Shown here piece after piece: positions 6,617 through 8,397 of a stretch of DNA of 8,397 bases. The position numbers and the translations under genes are program-made. The notes beneath the pieces are model-generated. The model did not search any database and was not told where the DNA came from. It saw only the letters and a list, made by a program, of their open reading frames with translations. Numbering within the stretch: the stretch's first letter is position 1; each line of letters starts with the position of its first letter. The stretch is from Planctomycetota bacterium (GTDB lineage: Bacteria; Planctomycetota; Planctomycetia; Pirellulales; Lacipirellulaceae): contig JAADIN010000081.1 in the NCBI GenBank assembly GCA_013151315.1, positions 1 to 8,397 on the forward strand, written 5' to 3'.

Positions 6617-6626
6617 ATGCAACTCG

Positions 6627-7985
6627 GTGGCATCGCTGTTTGTCATCCAGGGACGTGATCAGGGGACACGTTTCCAACTGGAAGAGACGATTCATACGGT
6701 CGGTCGCACGCAGAGCAATTCTGTGCGGCTGCACGATACCGAGATTTCGCGCGCCCATGCCGAGTTCGTCCAGCACGGAAATAACTACATTTTGCGCGAC
6801 CTAGGAAGCTCGAACGGCACTTTTGTCAACGGACAACCGACCTCGGAGCGCGAGCTCGTTAGTGGCGACCAAATTCAGTTGGGCAAGTCGTTGCTGCTCT
6901 ACACCGGCTTCGTGGAAGATTCCTACGAAGATCTTGTTGGAAAAGTCGACATCGTGCCTCAAGCCGCCCAGGACGATGCTTCCCGAATTGTTGCCGCGCT
7001 GAGCCACTCCGAAGGCAGCGAATGGCTGCTTCCTGAAGCGGGTGATTCCTCGAACCCCTGGATCGCCCGCGCGCGTAGCAATCTGCAGATCATGTACCGT
7101 ACCGCTTTGGCGGTCAGCCACACGATGGACATCGATCAGTTGCTCGCACGTATCATGGAAATGATCTTCGAATGGGTCGATGCGGATCGTGGGTGCATCA
7201 TGCTTAAGGATATCGAAACCGGTACGCTTGTGCCCAAGGTGCGGCGGCATCGTCGGGGCGTTCGGTCGGATGAAAAAATCACGATCAGCAAAACGATTCT
7301 TGATTACGTGGTCGAACACCACGAAGGCGTGCTCACCAGCGACGCACGCGACGACAAGCGATGGGATCCGGCCCAAAGTATCGTCAAGCTGGGTGTACGC
7401 GAAGCGATCTGCGTCCCGATGCAGGGTCGTTACAATGTGGTCGGAGTCATCTACATCGACACCTCGATCACACCGCAGCGGATGCTGATGAACGAGGGCA
7501 AAGCCGATCAATTCACGGAAGAGCATCTTCGGCTGATGATCGCGATTGCCCACCAAGCTGCCTTAGCCGTGGAAGACACTTCCTACTACCAGGCCATGGT
7601 TCAAGCCGAACGTCTGGCTGCGGTAGGCCAAACGATTGCCTCGCTCTCGCATCACATCAAAAACATTCTTCAAGGCGTGCGCGGTGGAAGCTACCTCATT
7701 GAATTGGGCTTAGGCGATCACGAAGGCGTGGCTGGGCTCGGCGATGCGGACGACGAAAAGTCGGCCAAGGCAGTCGACACGATTCGGAAGGGCTGGAAAA
7801 TCGTCGAGCGCAATCAGCAGCGAATCTCGTCGCTCGTGATGGACATGCTCACGTTCAGCAAGGAACGCCAGCCGGAACCCATGCCTTCAGATCTCAACGA
7901 AGTCGCGGGCGAAGTGGCCGAGCACATGCAGGCTCGCGCCGGCGAACTGGGCGTCGAGCTTCAGTGGCTCCCCGCCCCCGCCTGA
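6627..7985 (+). CDS. FHA-GAF sensor histidine kinase, N-terminal part (frame ends before ATPase domain)
   Basis: A 452-residue product. An FHA domain (about 1-95) has VGR (25-27), SRAH (41-44) and LGSSNGTFVNG (59-69), all phosphothreonine-binding positions intact. A GAF domain spans about 155-315 (start ARSNLQIMYRTA, core VREAICVPMQG and VVGVIYIDTS). A dimerisation/phosphoacceptor helix pair follows, AERLAAVGQTIASLSHHIKN (327-346), with His342 the probable phosphorylated residue, then the second helix to about 413 (SLVMDMLTFSKERQP). No transmembrane segment is seen, so it is cytoplasmic. The frame hits TGA at 7983-7985 exactly where the ATP-binding domain should begin; that domain continues in the frame one base back. 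The GTG start has CGGAGA upstream. As written the protein could not autophosphorylate alone. Partner response regulator unknown. Confidence 0.88.
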   Translation: MASLFVIQGRDQGTRFQLEETIHTVGRTQSNSVRLHDTEISRAHAEFVQHGNNYILRDLGSSNGTFVNGQPTSERELVSGDQIQLGKSLLLYTGFVEDSYEDLVGKVDIVPQAAQDDASRIVAALSHSEGSEWLLPEAGDSSNPWIARARSNLQIMYRTALAVSHTMDIDQLLARIMEMIFEWVDADRGCIMLKDIETGTLVPKVRRHRRGVRSDEKITISKTILDYVVEHHEGVLTSDARDDKRWDPAQSIVKLGVREAICVPMQGRYNVVGVIYIDTSITPQRMLMNEGKADQFTEEHLRLMIAIAHQAALAVEDTSYYQAMVQAERLAAVGQTIASLSHHIKNILQGVRGGSYLIELGLGDHEGVAGLGDADDEKSAKAVDTIRKGWKIVERNQQRISSLVMDMLTFSKERQPEPMPSDLNEVAGEVAEHMQARAGELGVELQWLPAPA

Positions 7986-7987
7986 TG
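7970..7987 (+). other. Frame break in kinase gene at C-runs, with TGATG stop/start overlap
   Basis: The bases CCCCGCCCCC (7970-7979) precede the stop. Homology passes from the frame of 6627 to the frame beginning at 7985, a shift of -1, as if one C had been lost from either C-run. Restoring a single C would give a protein reading LPAPRLMFDP across the joint. The stop TGA (7983-7985) also overlaps an ATG (7985-7987) by one base, a classic translational-coupling arrangement. A sequencing error, a real mutation and a true split gene cannot be told apart from the sequence. Confidence 0.75.
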
Positions 7988-8397
7988 TTTGACCCCGAGG
8001 CGATGCACAGCGCGATTCTGAATATTGTGACCAACGCGCTGGACGCCTGTGAAGAGAGCGAATCAGGAAAAGTCACCATTGGGGCCGAGTATCACCCTAC
8101 CGAAAAACTGGCACGCTTGGTGATCGAAGACAACGGAGCTGGCATCCCGCCCAACCAAATCGATACGATTTTCAACGTCTTCGTCTCCCACAAAGGAGGT
8201 CGTGGAACCGGGTTGGGATTACCTGTCAGCCGAAAGATCCTCGAAGAGCATGGCGGACAAATCACGGTCGACAGCGAGGTAGGCCGCGGGAGCCGCTTTG
8301 TGCTCGAATTCCCTGCCAGCCCTCAGGTCGCCGTGCATGAGCCGTCCCCCGCCGAAGTTGGGCCCACGATCGACTCGTTCGAACCGCCGAGCAGCGT
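7985..8397 (+). CDS. Histidine kinase ATP-binding (HATPase_c) domain, continues past window end
   Basis: From the ATG at 7985 the frame is open to the last base, 137 complete codons. It carries the catalytic ATP-binding domain of a histidine kinase: N-box ILNIVTNALDAC (8018-8053), G1 box EDNGAGIP (8126-8149), F-box IFNVFVSHKGGRG and G2 box GTGLGLP (8204-8224), then GGQITVDSEVGRGSRFVLEF. All ATP-binding motifs are intact, so there is no sign of decay beyond the frame break. A Pro/Glu-rich segment follows (from about 8315), perhaps a linker to a further domain or the end of the protein. It is the missing second half of the FHA-GAF kinase upstream. Either it is one gene with a one-base deletion, or a separately translated ATPase subunit coupled through TGATG. 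No Shine-Dalgarno sequence is visible before the ATG. Confidence 0.85.
   Translation, partial: MFDPEAMHSAILNIVTNALDACEESESGKVTIGAEYHPTEKLARLVIEDNGAGIPPNQIDTIFNVFVSHKGGRGTGLGLPVSRKILEEHGGQITVDSEVGRGSRFVLEFPASPQVAVHEPSPAEVGPTIDSFEPPSS

Larger units (their letters stand above)
6298..6626. other. Divergent intergenic region between peptidase and kinase genes
   Basis: This 329-base gap holds no credible gene and must carry the promoters of both flanking genes. For the plus-strand kinase the best -10 candidate is TAGAAT at 6567-6572 (five of six to TATAAT), but no good -35 stands 17 bases upstream, only TTGCTA at 6533-6538, which is too far. For the minus-strand peptidase no convincing promoter was found. 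The middle (about 6384-6480) is a GC-rich structured stretch described separately. Open frames through the gap look like products of this repeat. Confidence 0.5.

Noticed and set aside
6298..6633. N-terminal extension of the M28 peptidase by 112 residues
   Set aside because: It would bury the signal peptide inside the protein, runs through the GC-rich repeat, and overlaps the start of the divergent kinase gene.
6801..7556. Long open frame (251 codons) antisense to the kinase gene
   Set aside because: It lies fully opposite the FHA and GAF domains, has no recognisable motif, and is a composition-driven shadow of a well-supported gene.

Overview
The window looks like a piece of a planctomycete chromosome, most likely a member of the Pirellulales. 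This is inferred from recalled family resemblance (lipid A genes next to an OmpH/Skp chaperone, an FHA-GAF histidine kinase with a SLSHHIKN phosphoacceptor box, a secreted M28 peptidase with a PDZ domain, and characteristic intergenic repeats), not from a database search. Five genes lie on the minus strand and one divergent, interrupted gene on the plus strand. I see no tRNA, rRNA, CRISPR array or intact mobile element.

Layout. Positions 1-366 hold transposase debris on the plus strand: the C-terminal part of an ISAs1-type transposase, frameshifted, fused at about 287/288 to the last residues of an IS256 (mutator) type transposase. Positions 492-4177 are an envelope-biogenesis cluster on the minus strand, in transcription order OmpH/Skp-like periplasmic chaperone, lpxC, lpxA and a Gfo/Idh/MocA oxidoreductase whose GTG start overlaps the lpxA stop. 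A long inverted repeat sits between the chaperone gene and lpxC. Positions 4363-6297 encode a secreted zinc aminopeptidase-like M28 protein with PA and PDZ domains. A 329-base divergent intergenic region with a GC-rich structured element separates it from an FHA-GAF-histidine kinase gene starting at 6627. That reading frame stops at 7985, just before the ATPase domain, which continues in another frame to the end of the window.

How the genes fit together. LpxA adds the first acyl chain to a UDP-amino sugar and LpxC performs the committed deacetylation of lipid A synthesis. The co-translated oxidoreductase may prepare or modify the sugar nucleotide (a GnnA-type role is a hypothesis), and the OmpH-like protein would escort outer-membrane proteins through the periplasm. 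The window therefore speaks for a Gram-negative outer membrane with a lipid A-type lipid. The peptidase and the kinase are probably separate units.

No clear new defence or mobile system is visible. The points most worth following are the split kinase (frameshift, sequencing error or a coupled two-polypeptide kinase with a TGATG junction), the chimeric insertion-sequence scar at the end of the lipid A cluster, two intergenic repeat elements that create spurious reading frames, and the possible diamino-sugar lipid A chemistry.
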